Part shown: positions 8,558 to 16,103 of the stretch, piece by piece
How positions within the stretch are numbered: the first letter of the stretch is position 1
Layout of the letters: every line of letters begins with the position of its first letter
Assembly: GCA_028532905.1 (NCBI GenBank)
Contig: JAQQAM010000217.1
Span: 1-32,172 of the forward strand
Direction: 5' to 3'
From: Spirochaetales bacterium
GTDB lineage: Bacteria > Spirochaetota > Spirochaetia > DSM-2461
Length of the DNA stretch: 32,172 nucleotides
Made by a program: the position numbers and the translations under genes
The notes under the pieces: model-generated
Database searches by the model: none
Told to the model about the DNA's origin: nothing
The model's input: the letters and a program-made list of their open reading frames with translations, nothing else

Positions 8558-8573
8558 AAAGCCGCCGTATCAC
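8558..8573 (+). repeat. 16-bp near-copy of half of the leuB terminator (left copy)
   Basis: AAAGCCGCCGTATCAC here differs at one base from 10042-10057, the left arm and loop start of the terminator near leuB. The two copies flank the ATPase gene in direct orientation. No second hairpin arm follows, so this copy is not a terminator. Confidence 0.5.
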
Positions 8574-8628
8574 CTCAATCAGCGTTCTCATCTTTACAGT
8601 GATATACTTAATGATTGTGCCCCTTTGC

Positions 8629-9846
8629 TCAGAAAGAACCTGAACAAAGAAAATCCTCACAGTTCATCCATTCGATTCCGTCGCCTAGTCCAATGGGAAT
8701 TTTGTCCATGGAAATGACGATTTTTCTGTGGTTATCTTTGATAACTTTCAGGGGGTGGTATTCCCGTTCAATAACCTCTTCCGTTGCCAGCAGGTAGCAG
8801 ACCTGAATATATACTTTCTGGTCCTGCTTCTCGGCAATAAAATCAACTTCATATTCACCCTCTTTCCCTACACAGACAGAAAATCCTCTCCTCCTTAATT
8901 CCATGTAAATGATATTTTCCAGAAGCTGTGAAATATCATTATCTCTATAACCAATAAGAGCATAACGCAACCCCAGATCAGCAACAAAATACTTTTCCAG
9001 CCTCTGCAGATACTTCTTGCCTTTAATATCATAGCGCCGGGCCGAATGAATAATCATGCCATTCTCCAGTGCCTTCAGGTGACTGTATACAGTTTCCACA
9101 CTGATTTTGTGTCCCTGGTTTTTCAGATAGTCTGCAATTTTCTTCCCACTGAAAAGCTGTCCGACATTATCAAGAATATAAAGGAAGATTCTTTCCAACA
9201 GCTCCGAATCTCTAATACCGAACCTCTGTATTACATCCTTTAAAACAACGGAGTTGTAAATTCCTAAAATATACTGCCTTATGACTTCATCATCTGCAGG
9301 CAAATGATAAAGTCCGGGGAATCCACCCTGTTTCAACCAGGACAAAAAGGCCTCTTCCCGGTTTCCACTCTTATTCTTGTCAATATTATTGAATGTCATA
9401 TATTCAAGAAATGAAAGTGTGTATAACGGGATTTCAACAAAACGACCGGCCAGATAAGTGGCCAGTTCACCGGAAAGGAGATGGGCGTTGGATCCGGTTA
9501 AATATATATCGCAATCCAAATCAACAAGAAATGAGCGGATGGCCTTTTCCCAACCGGAGACTTCCTGTATTTCATCGATCAGGATATAGATTTTACCGGA
9601 AACTGATTCTGCTTTATTTCTGACATAATCATATAAGGATTTATAATTACTGTATTCTTTTATAGAAAGAGATTCAAAATCCATCCTCAGAATATTGCTC
9701 TGCTTTACACCTTTACTCAGCAGGTCCTGTTCAAGCAGTCTAAGGAGGTAGGATTTCCCACTTCTTCTGATCCCGATTATGATCTTTACAAGAGGAGTAT
9801 CAATAAACCGTTCCAATAACAATTCATACAGTTCCCGTTTTTTCAT
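8629..9846 (-). CDS. AAA-type ATPase with DUF4143-like C-terminal domain
   Basis: The 405-residue protein has Walker A GIRRSGKS (25-32), Walker B ILIDEIQEV and the sensor TGSNAHLLSGELATYLAGR, followed by a winged-helix part and a nuclease-like C-terminal region (EYEVDFIAEKQDQKVYIQVCY). This is the AAA_14/DUF4143 architecture, which is common, often multicopy and patchily distributed, with no agreed cellular role. The motif E-x-D-F-I-x(9)-Y-I-Q-V resembles the Holliday-resolvase-like core of that domain. AAGGTG precedes the ATG. Codon use is AT-rich compared with the leucine genes next door, and near-identical 16-bp sequences flank it, both hinting at insertion. Confidence 0.88.
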   Translation of the reverse strand: MKKRELYELLLERFIDTPLVKIIIGIRRSGKSYLLRLLEQDLLSKGVKQSNILRMDFESLSIKEYSNYKSLYDYVRNKAESVSGKIYILIDEIQEVSGWEKAIRSFLVDLDCDIYLTGSNAHLLSGELATYLAGRFVEIPLYTLSFLEYMTFNNIDKNKSGNREEAFLSWLKQGGFPGLYHLPADDEVIRQYILGIYNSVVLKDVIQRFGIRDSELLERIFLYILDNVGQLFSGKKIADYLKNQGHKISVETVYSHLKALENGMIIHSARRYDIKGKKYLQRLEKYFVADLGLRYALIGYRDNDISQLLENIIYMELRRRGFSVCVGKEGEYEVDFIAEKQDQKVYIQVCYLLATEEVIEREYHPLKVIKDNHRKIVISMDKIPIGLGDGIEWMNCEDFLCSGSF

Positions 9847-10039
9847 CTCAACACCTTAATTCTCATATAGTAGAACTAATGCAATGAAATTTGAAATAGT
9901 TCCCCTACAATGGAATTATATATCACAAAATAGAAAAACACAATAATTCTTCTGTACTGGAATAACCTGCAAGAAAAGAATTTTAATTCTCTTATACCGA
10001 AACTAGTCAATTTAAATAATTCCTTACTCCCCATAACCC

Positions 10040-10072
10040 AAAAAGCCGCCGGATCACTCCAGGCGGCTTTTG
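10040..10072 (-). terminator. Terminator downstream of leuB
   Basis: AAAGCCGCC and GGCGGCTTT form a perfect 9-bp stem with runs of A and T on both sides, so it can act in both directions. It sits just past the leuB stop and probably ends the leuA-leuB transcript. Confidence 0.85.
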
Positions 10073-10098
10073 ATATAATTGGGATGGGACGATAAAAA

Positions 10099-11160
10099 TC
10101 AGATTCTGCTGATAATCGCTTCGGTCATCTCTTTGGTGGAGACGGGTTTCATACCCGGATCGATGATGTCTCCGGTTCTGATGCCCCCTTTCACGCAGGC
10201 ATCAACGGCACTGCGGATGGCAGAGGCCGCTTCAGTCAGATCAAAGGAGATCTCCAGCATCATGGCCAGGGAGAGAATCTGGGCGATGGGGTTGGCAATG
10301 CCTTTGCCGGCGATATCGGGAGCAGAGCCTCCGGAGGGTTCAAAGAGGCTGATTTCCTCACCCAGAGAGGCGGAGGGGAGCATGCCCAGAGAACCGCAGA
10401 TAGCGGCAGACTCATCAGAGAGGATATCTCCAAAAAGGTTTGAAGTCACAATAACATCAAACTGCAGGGGGTTGAGCATCAGCTGCATGGCCGCGTTGTC
10501 CACATACATATGGCTCAGTTCCACATCCGGGTAGTCGGCAGCCATTTCTGTAACAACCTTTCTCCAGAGCTTGGATGAGGAAAGGACATTGGCTTTGTCT
10601 ACAGAGCAGAGTTTTTTGTTCCGGCGCTGAGCCGCTTCAAAACCCTGTTTGGCAATTCTCTGCACCTGCTCCTTTGTGTAGACCATGGTATCCAGACCCA
10701 TAGTGTCTGTAAGCTCTTTGGGTTCGCCGAAGTAGATGCCGTGGGCCAGCTCTCTGACAGTGAGAAGATCCACTTTTTCAGAAAGGACCTTTTCGGAAAG
10801 GGGGCTCATGGCTTTGAGCTCTTCATAAATAACCGCCGGTCTGAGGTTGGCGTAAAGTTTGAGCATTTTTCTTAAAGCCAGAAGTCCGCCCAGTTCGGGA
10901 GTTTTTTCAGGGGGCAGACCGTCCCATTTGGGTCCGCCGATGGACCCCAGAAGGACGGCATCCGCTTCCTGGCAGATTTTTTTTGTTTCTTCAGGCAGGG
11001 GAGAACCTGTCTCATCATAGGCACATCCGCCGATCAGACCGTTGGTCAGTTCCAGTTTGAAACCGAATTTTTCTTCCACTTTGGCAAGGACTTCCAGAGC
11101 GGAGTCCATTACTTCTGGTCCGATTCCGTCACCGGGAAGGACAGCTACTTTCATTGACAT
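10099..11160 (-). CDS. leuB: 3-isopropylmalate dehydrogenase
   Basis: LeuB oxidises and decarboxylates 3-isopropylmalate to 2-oxoisocaproate in leucine biosynthesis, in the cytoplasm. The 353-residue sequence has the family start VAVLPGDGIGPEVM, the substrate arginines in LRKMLKLYANLRPA, VRELAHGIYFGEPK, the metal-binding DVIVTSNLFGDILSDE and the NAD-site block EPSGGSAPDIAGKGIANP. Length is typical. AGGAGAATTAT precedes the ATG. It follows leuA in the same direction after a 105-nt gap holding two hairpins, so the two are probably partly co-transcribed. leuC and leuD are not in the window. Confidence 0.96.
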   Translation of the reverse strand: MSMKVAVLPGDGIGPEVMDSALEVLAKVEEKFGFKLELTNGLIGGCAYDETGSPLPEETKKICQEADAVLLGSIGGPKWDGLPPEKTPELGGLLALRKMLKLYANLRPAVIYEELKAMSPLSEKVLSEKVDLLTVRELAHGIYFGEPKELTDTMGLDTMVYTKEQVQRIAKQGFEAAQRRNKKLCSVDKANVLSSSKLWRKVVTEMAADYPDVELSHMYVDNAAMQLMLNPLQFDVIVTSNLFGDILSDESAAICGSLGMLPSASLGEEISLFEPSGGSAPDIAGKGIANPIAQILSLAMMLEISFDLTEAASAIRSAVDACVKGGIRTGDIIDPGMKPVSTKEMTEAIISRI

Positions 11161-11186
11161 ATAATTCTCCTGTATTGCAGTGTTCA

Positions 11187-11202
11187 GAGCCCCTGAGGGC
11201 TC
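11187..11202 (-). other. Small hairpin in the leuA-leuB gap
   Basis: GAGCCC-CTGA-GGGCTC is a perfect 6-bp stem with a tetraloop about 26 nt before leuB. It may form an mRNA 5' end structure after processing; it has no T-run. Confidence 0.4.
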
Positions 11203-11222
11203 ATCATTATTGAAATGTGAAA

Positions 11223-11246
11223 ACCTGCCGGTATATCCCGGCAGGT
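11223..11246 (-). terminator. Hairpin after leuA, probable partial terminator
   Basis: ACCTGCCGG and CCGGCAGGT form a perfect 9-bp stem with a 6-nt loop, followed on the minus strand by TTTTCACATTTC. It sits 20 nt after the leuA stop and would reduce or end transcription before leuB. Confidence 0.65.
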
Positions 11247-11265
11247 ATGAATTAACAAGTAAAGA

Positions 11266-12957
11266 TCAGCCCTGGGCTTCAATTCTGTTCAGAGCACAGA
11301 GGAGAGCTTTCAGTGAGGCTGCATTGATGCTGTTGTCCACACCCACACCGTAAATAGAGCGTCCCTTGCTGTCGGCTGCCTGTATATAGCAGACCGCCTG
11401 AGAATCGGCACCTTCGCTCAAGGCATGCTCATCATAGGAAAGGAAATGGACCTTGGGAGCGTCTGTAGACTGGAGGGCATGGAAGAAGGCATCGATGGGT
11501 CCGTTTCCGTGGCCCGTGATTTTCAGCTCCTCACCTTTGTATTTCAGAGTACAGCTGATGCCCACATTGTGCTTCTCCTGACCATCGGCATCCACATCCA
11601 GACGGGCATTGATCTCGTAGTTCATAAGAGACCAGGGAGCATTCACTTCCAGGTATTCTTTGCTGAAAACATCAAAGATCTCCTGCCCTTTCAGCTCCTT
11701 ACCGGTATCGTCGGTAATCTTCTGGATCTTTCTGGAAAACTCGGGATGCATGGCTTTGGGCAGTTTGTAACCGAACTGGGAATCCAGAATATAGGCCACA
11801 CCGCCCTTTCCGGACTGACTGTTGATGCGGATAATCGCTTCATACTCCCGTCCCAGATCTGCCGGATCAAGAGGCAGGTAGGGAATATCCCAGAAGTCTG
11901 CCTTGATAGCCTTGTAGTTATCCAGACCTTTCTTGATGGCATCCTGATGGGAGCCGGAAAAGGCTGTGTACACAAGCTCACCCACATAGGGATGACGCTC
12001 ATGAACGTTCATCCTGGTGCATCGTTTATAGATCTCAATAATTTTGTTGATATCTGAAAAATCCAGACCTGTATCGATTCCCTGGGAATACATATTCAGA
12101 GCCATGGTAATCAGGTCGGTATTTCCGGTTCTTTCTCCGTTCCCGAAGAGGGTTCCTTCCACACGGTCGGCACCTGCAAGCACTGCCAGCTCGGCAGCAG
12201 CCACGCCGGTTCCTCTGTCGTTGTGAGTATGGAGACTGATCAGAACAGAGTCCCTGTTCTTGATGTTCCGGCAGAACCATTCGATCTGGTCGGCGTGAAC
12301 ATTGGGGGTGTGCATTTCAACAGTGGCCGGCAGATTGAGAATCAGTTTATTCTCGGGAGTGGGTTCCAGAACATCCATAACGGCTTCACAAATTTCCAGA
12401 GCAAAATCCAGCTCGGTTCCTGTAAAACTTTCAGGGCTGTATTCATAGCGGATATTGGTATCCGGGTAATCGGCGGCGATTTCCTTGATCAGCTTTGCCC
12501 CTGCAACGGCAATATCAACAATCTCCTTCCTGTCTTTCTTGAACACAACGTCCCGCTGTACGGTAGAGGTGGAATTGTAAAAATGCATAACAACATTCTT
12601 ACAACCTTTAATAGCCTCGAAGGAACGGCGGATCAGGTGCTCTCTGGACTGGGTCAGAAGCTGTATGGTGACATCGTCGGGAATCAGATTCCGGTCGATC
12701 AGGGTTCTGAGATAGTCAAACTCTGTCTGAGATGCGGAGGGGAATCCGATCTCAATTTCTTTAAAACCAATTTTTAGGAGTAGATCAAATAGTTCCAGTT
12801 TTTCTTCCACACTCATGGGAATGGGAAGGGCCTGGTTTCCGTCTCGTAGGTCGACGCTGCACCAGATGGGTGCTTGTGTAATGGTCTTTTCAGGCCATGT
12901 CCGGTCAGGCAATTGAACTGGGGGGAAGGGTTTATACTTCCTGTGATCGTAACTCAT
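11266..12957 (-). CDS. leuA: 2-isopropylmalate synthase (LeuA type 2)
   Basis: LeuA condenses acetyl-CoA with 2-oxoisovalerate, the first committed step of leucine synthesis. The protein has the catalytic-domain opening WCSVDLRDGNQALPIPM, the ISLHTHNDRGTGVAAAELA metal-binding motif, the GNGERTGNTDL loop and a C-terminal regulatory domain ending with VGVDNSINAASLKALLCALNR, which normally mediates leucine feedback. The long form (563 residues) is the LeuA2 type. I placed the start at 12957 because AAGGAG (12969-12964) lies 6 nt upstream and the family begins MxYxHRKYKPF. A longer in-frame ATG at 12990 sits in the loop of a hairpin and has no ribosome site. Confidence 0.95.
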   Translation of the reverse strand: MSYDHRKYKPFPPVQLPDRTWPEKTITQAPIWCSVDLRDGNQALPIPMSVEEKLELFDLLLKIGFKEIEIGFPSASQTEFDYLRTLIDRNLIPDDVTIQLLTQSREHLIRRSFEAIKGCKNVVMHFYNSTSTVQRDVVFKKDRKEIVDIAVAGAKLIKEIAADYPDTNIRYEYSPESFTGTELDFALEICEAVMDVLEPTPENKLILNLPATVEMHTPNVHADQIEWFCRNIKNRDSVLISLHTHNDRGTGVAAAELAVLAGADRVEGTLFGNGERTGNTDLITMALNMYSQGIDTGLDFSDINKIIEIYKRCTRMNVHERHPYVGELVYTAFSGSHQDAIKKGLDNYKAIKADFWDIPYLPLDPADLGREYEAIIRINSQSGKGGVAYILDSQFGYKLPKAMHPEFSRKIQKITDDTGKELKGQEIFDVFSKEYLEVNAPWSLMNYEINARLDVDADGQEKHNVGISCTLKYKGEELKITGHGNGPIDAFFHALQSTDAPKVHFLSYDEHALSEGADSQAVCYIQAADSKGRSIYGVGVDNSINAASLKALLCALNRIEAQG

Positions 12958-12975
12958 TGAGTACTCCTTATAATG

Positions 12976-13003
12976 GGCAGTCCCTTTCATAAGGGATTCT
13001 GCC
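12976..13003 (-). promoter_or_regulatory. Stable leader hairpin just upstream of the leuA ribosome site
   Basis: On the minus strand GGCAG-AA-TCCCTT pairs with AAGGGA-CTGCC around ATGA: 11 base pairs with a 2-nt bulge, ending 6 nt before AAGGAG. There is no T-run, so it is not a terminator. It could control access to the ribosome site or mRNA stability. Confidence 0.5.
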
Positions 13004-13136
13004 TTTAAAAAATAAATTGGTTAGCACAAATACTATATCAATCCAGTAAGGGAAGTCTACACATCCGGCATTTTTGTCATAATATTTGGCGTTGATAATT
13101 TTGCATCACTGAATTGCTTTACCTGATGCCGGGCAA

Positions 13137-14090
13137 ATGCTACAAATACAGGCTATGAGTGTACTTTTTTTTGTTTTCCAGGGTGTGTTTCCCGTATTTC
13201 TGCTGATCGTCATCGGTGCCGTTTTGAAAAGGCGTTCTGTCATAGGCTCTGAGTTCAGCAAGAGTGCCTCTGCTCTCAGTTTCAAACTGGCTCTGCCGGC
13301 TCTGGGTTTCTCCAAAATAGCCGTTCTGGATTTTTCTGAAGTCTTCTTCCTGAATGAAATCATCATTATTGCCGTTCTTACCCTGCTGACAGCCGGTCTT
13401 TCCACGCTGATCAGTCTGAAATTCAAAGACCCTACCCAAAAAGGGGCTTTTATACAGGGCTCTTTCCGGGGAAATATCGTTATTATAGCCATAGCCCTGG
13501 TCATGAATCTGTACGGCGAAGCCATGGCCGCCAGAGCAGCAATGATTCTTGCCTTTATGCTTCCCCTTTTCAATATTCTGGCAGTCATTGTACTCACCCT
13601 TCCCCTCCATGGACTGAGCACCGAAGGGCTTCTCCGCTCCCTGAAAGGCATTATTACCAATCCCATTATTCTCTGTGTTGTGGCGGGTATGATTTTTTCC
13701 CTGTTCCGGATCCCCGTTCCCCCGGCTCTGGGTAAACTCCTGGGTTATCTGGCTGACCTGGCCCTGCCTCTGGCACTCATCAACATCGGGGCTTCCCTGA
13801 CAGCCCAGGGCCTGAAAGACAAGGGGAAACTGGCTCTGATATCTTCACTCATAAAAATTCTGATTTTACCTGTTGCAGCGGTAATTCTTTTCTATACTTT
13901 AGGGTACAGACAGGAAGAACTGGGAATGGTATTCCTCATATGCGGAGCTCCGGCGGCTGTCTCCAGCCATATTATGGCGGAATCCATGGGAAATGACGGA
14001 GACCTGGCGGCTCTGATCGTCATGATCAGTACAGCACTGGCCGCCATAACAGCCATGGTCGGAATCAGCATAATACAAAGTTATCTGTAG
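13137..14090 (+). CDS. AEC-family membrane transporter (auxin efflux carrier/malate permease type)
   Basis: The 317-residue protein is almost wholly hydrophobic with about ten predicted membrane spans and family landmarks FPVFLLIVIGAVLKRR near the start, ALPALGF, a mid-protein SFRGNIVIIAIAL and the late GAPAAVSSHIMAESMGNDGDLAA. AEC transporters move small organic anions or auxin-like acids across the inner membrane; the substrate cannot be told from sequence. No clear ribosome site precedes the ATG at 13137, and a second in-frame ATG at 13155 is possible. It lies 42 nt upstream of a cysteine/methionine-related lyase in the same direction, so the pair may be an operon. Confidence 0.85.
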   Translation: MLQIQAMSVLFFVFQGVFPVFLLIVIGAVLKRRSVIGSEFSKSASALSFKLALPALGFSKIAVLDFSEVFFLNEIIIIAVLTLLTAGLSTLISLKFKDPTQKGAFIQGSFRGNIVIIAIALVMNLYGEAMAARAAMILAFMLPLFNILAVIVLTLPLHGLSTEGLLRSLKGIITNPIILCVVAGMIFSLFRIPVPPALGKLLGYLADLALPLALINIGASLTAQGLKDKGKLALISSLIKILILPVAAVILFYTLGYRQEELGMVFLICGAPAAVSSHIMAESMGNDGDLAALIVMISTALAAITAMVGISIIQSYL

Positions 14091-14132
14091 GACCTGTCTG
14101 AAAACGACAGTACTGATACAGGGGAGATTCAA

Positions 14133-15317
14133 ATGGACTTTGACAAAATAATTGACAGAAAAAACAGCAATGCCGCCAAATGGGATGAAAAGGTTCTCAA
14201 AGCGCGTTTCGGCAATGAAGATATGCTTCCCTTCTGGGTAGCGGATATGGACTTTGCCTCTCCCCTGATTGTAACAGAAACCCTGAAATCCCGGGCGGAC
14301 CATGGGGTATTCGGCTATCCGGCCAGTGACAGAGGCTTTCTGAAAGCCTGGCAGAAATGGGCTGAGGCCGAACACAACTGGGATGTTCCTCTCAGCAAGA
14401 TCTGTTTTACCCCCGGTATTGTGAGTGCCATGAGTCTGGGGGTCCACCTTTTTACCGAACCCGGTGATTCTGTAATTCTCCAGGAACCGGTCTACCAGCC
14501 CTTCCGGAATATGATCATCCGGAATCACAGAAATCCGCTTGTCAACGAACTGGTAATGGACGGCGCCCGGTATGCCATGGATTTTGAAGATCTGGAAGAA
14601 AAGGCATCCCGTCCCGACTGTTCTCTTCTTCTTCTCTGCAGCCCCCACAATCCGGGGGGCAGAGTCTGGACGAAAGAAGAACTGGAAAAGGTATCGGATA
14701 TCTGTGTCCGAAATGATGTATTTGTCATATCCGACGAAATCCATGCCGACCTTGTTCTGGGTGAGCGCCCTCATATTCCCTTTGCCTCTCTCTCCGATAT
14801 TGCCGCGGAAAACTCGATGACCCTGATGGCTCCCTCCAAAACCTTTAATATTGCCGGCGAGAAACTCTCTGTTGCGGTGTTCGGTTCTCAGAAGAGAAGG
14901 CAAACCTACATAGACGGGCAGCTGGCATTCAGCATTCAGGAAGGATCGGCCCTGGCCCTGGCCATTGGAGAAGCAGTCTACAACGAGGGAGCCGAATGGC
15001 TGATTGCCCTGAAAATCTATTTACGGGAAAACATCGCCTTCATTGAGGACTACCTGGCAAAGAATCTTCCCGGAGTCAAACTGATGAAACCGGATGCCGG
15101 ATTTATTGGATGGATCGATTTTCGGGAGCTTGGTCTGAGCCACAGGGAAATACAGGACCGTCTTCAGGAAAAGGGAAAAATAGCCCTTGTGGAAGGCACC
15201 TGGTTCGGACAGGGGGGAGAAGGATTCTTCAGACTTAACTACGGCTGTCCCCGGTCTCTGCTCCGGGAAGGTCTGGAGCGCCTGTCAATTTCTCTGGCGG
15301 ATGACCTCATACATTAG
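14133..15317 (+). CDS. patB: MalY/PatB-type PLP aminotransferase (probable cystathionine beta-lyase)
   Basis: The 394-residue product is a fold-type I PLP enzyme of the MalY/PatB group, which cleaves C-S bonds in cystathionine or related compounds. Signature parts are LPFWVADMDFASP near the N-terminus, VFGYP, CSPHNPGGRVWTKEEL, SDEIHADLVL and the PLP-lysine stretch MAPSKTFNIAGEK. AGGGGAGATTCAA lies before the ATG. The 3' end overlaps the end of the opposing rlmB gene by 33 bp. An exact substrate is not assignable, and a plain aminotransferase role remains possible. Confidence 0.88.
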   Translation: MDFDKIIDRKNSNAAKWDEKVLKARFGNEDMLPFWVADMDFASPLIVTETLKSRADHGVFGYPASDRGFLKAWQKWAEAEHNWDVPLSKICFTPGIVSAMSLGVHLFTEPGDSVILQEPVYQPFRNMIIRNHRNPLVNELVMDGARYAMDFEDLEEKASRPDCSLLLLCSPHNPGGRVWTKEELEKVSDICVRNDVFVISDEIHADLVLGERPHIPFASLSDIAAENSMTLMAPSKTFNIAGEKLSVAVFGSQKRRQTYIDGQLAFSIQEGSALALAIGEAVYNEGAEWLIALKIYLRENIAFIEDYLAKNLPGVKLMKPDAGFIGWIDFRELGLSHREIQDRLQEKGKIALVEGTWFGQGGEGFFRLNYGCPRSLLREGLERLSISLADDLIH

Positions 15318-16025
15318 GATTCCCGCGGCAACCGAAACATTCAGTGAGTCCACATGACCATTCATGGGAATACTGACCATGGTGTCGCATTTATCCTTGA
15401 GAAGACGGGAAATTCCCTTTCCTTCAGAACCCATAACGATGCAGGTGCGGCCGCGTAAATCCGTCTGAGCAGCTGTGGAGCCGCCCATATCGGCCCCGTA
15501 AATCCAGAATCCCGCATCCTTTAAAGCGTCGAGAGACCGGGCGGCATTGCTGATCTGAAGGGTGGGAACCCAGGCATGAGCCCCTACAGACACTTTGGCG
15601 ACGGTGGAATTGATAGAGGCTGATCTGTTGGCCGGCAGAAGAATAAGATCCACGGAAAACTGATCGGCAGACCGGAGAATGGCTCCCAGATTGTGGGGGT
15701 CGGTTATACCGTCCAGAAGGAGAACCAGAAGCTGATCATCCCCCTCCCGGGCATTGATAAAAGCTTTAAGATCCTTGAAACGCGTAGCTGAACCGCTTTT
15801 GTCAGCAGGGCTTGACTTTTGAACAAATACAGAGCCTTTATGGCCGTCGGAGCCGCTCATATTATCCATTTCCACCGGAGTAATTGTCTCCACGGGTATT
15901 CCCCGCCGTCCGGCTTCTTCTTCCAGCTGTCCGATCCGTTTATTGGATCTGCTGACATATAAAGTACCGTCAGCCGTTTTCATACTTTCCATAATGCTGT
16001 GATAGGATGTGACAACCCGTCCCAT
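15285..16025 (-). CDS. rlmB: 23S rRNA (guanosine-2'-O-)-methyltransferase RlmB / TrmH family
   Basis: This SPOUT-fold methyltransferase uses S-adenosylmethionine to methylate a ribose in 23S rRNA. The three family motifs are all present: LDGITDPHNLGAILRSA, IVMGSEGKGISRL and IPMNGHVDSLNVSVAAGILMYE. An N-terminal substrate-binding part (HSIMESMKTADGTLYVSR) precedes them, as in RlmB. I start at the ATG at 16025, which has GGAGAG just upstream and fits the family N-terminus; an in-frame ATG at 16046 adds seven residues. It ends inside the 3' end of the opposing lyase gene and starts 79 nt from the end of the kinase gene upstream of it. Confidence 0.9.
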   Translation of the reverse strand: MGRVVTSYHSIMESMKTADGTLYVSRSNKRIGQLEEEAGRRGIPVETITPVEMDNMSGSDGHKGSVFVQKSSPADKSGSATRFKDLKAFINAREGDDQLLVLLLDGITDPHNLGAILRSADQFSVDLILLPANRSASINSTVAKVSVGAHAWVPTLQISNAARSLDALKDAGFWIYGADMGGSTAAQTDLRGRTCIVMGSEGKGISRLLKDKCDTMVSIPMNGHVDSLNVSVAAGILMYEVIRQRN

Positions 16026-16103
16026 AGACTCTCCATTTCCCGGCATCTGACTCCGGGATTGTATCCAATTTTATCTGTTTTGCCCTTTAGTATCTGCAAT
16101 GGC

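Noticed and set aside
12958-13136. T-box riboswitch or leucine leader peptide upstream of leuA
   Set aside because: No T-box core sequence, no terminator with a T-run and no short leucine-rich frame were found; only a single hairpin is present.
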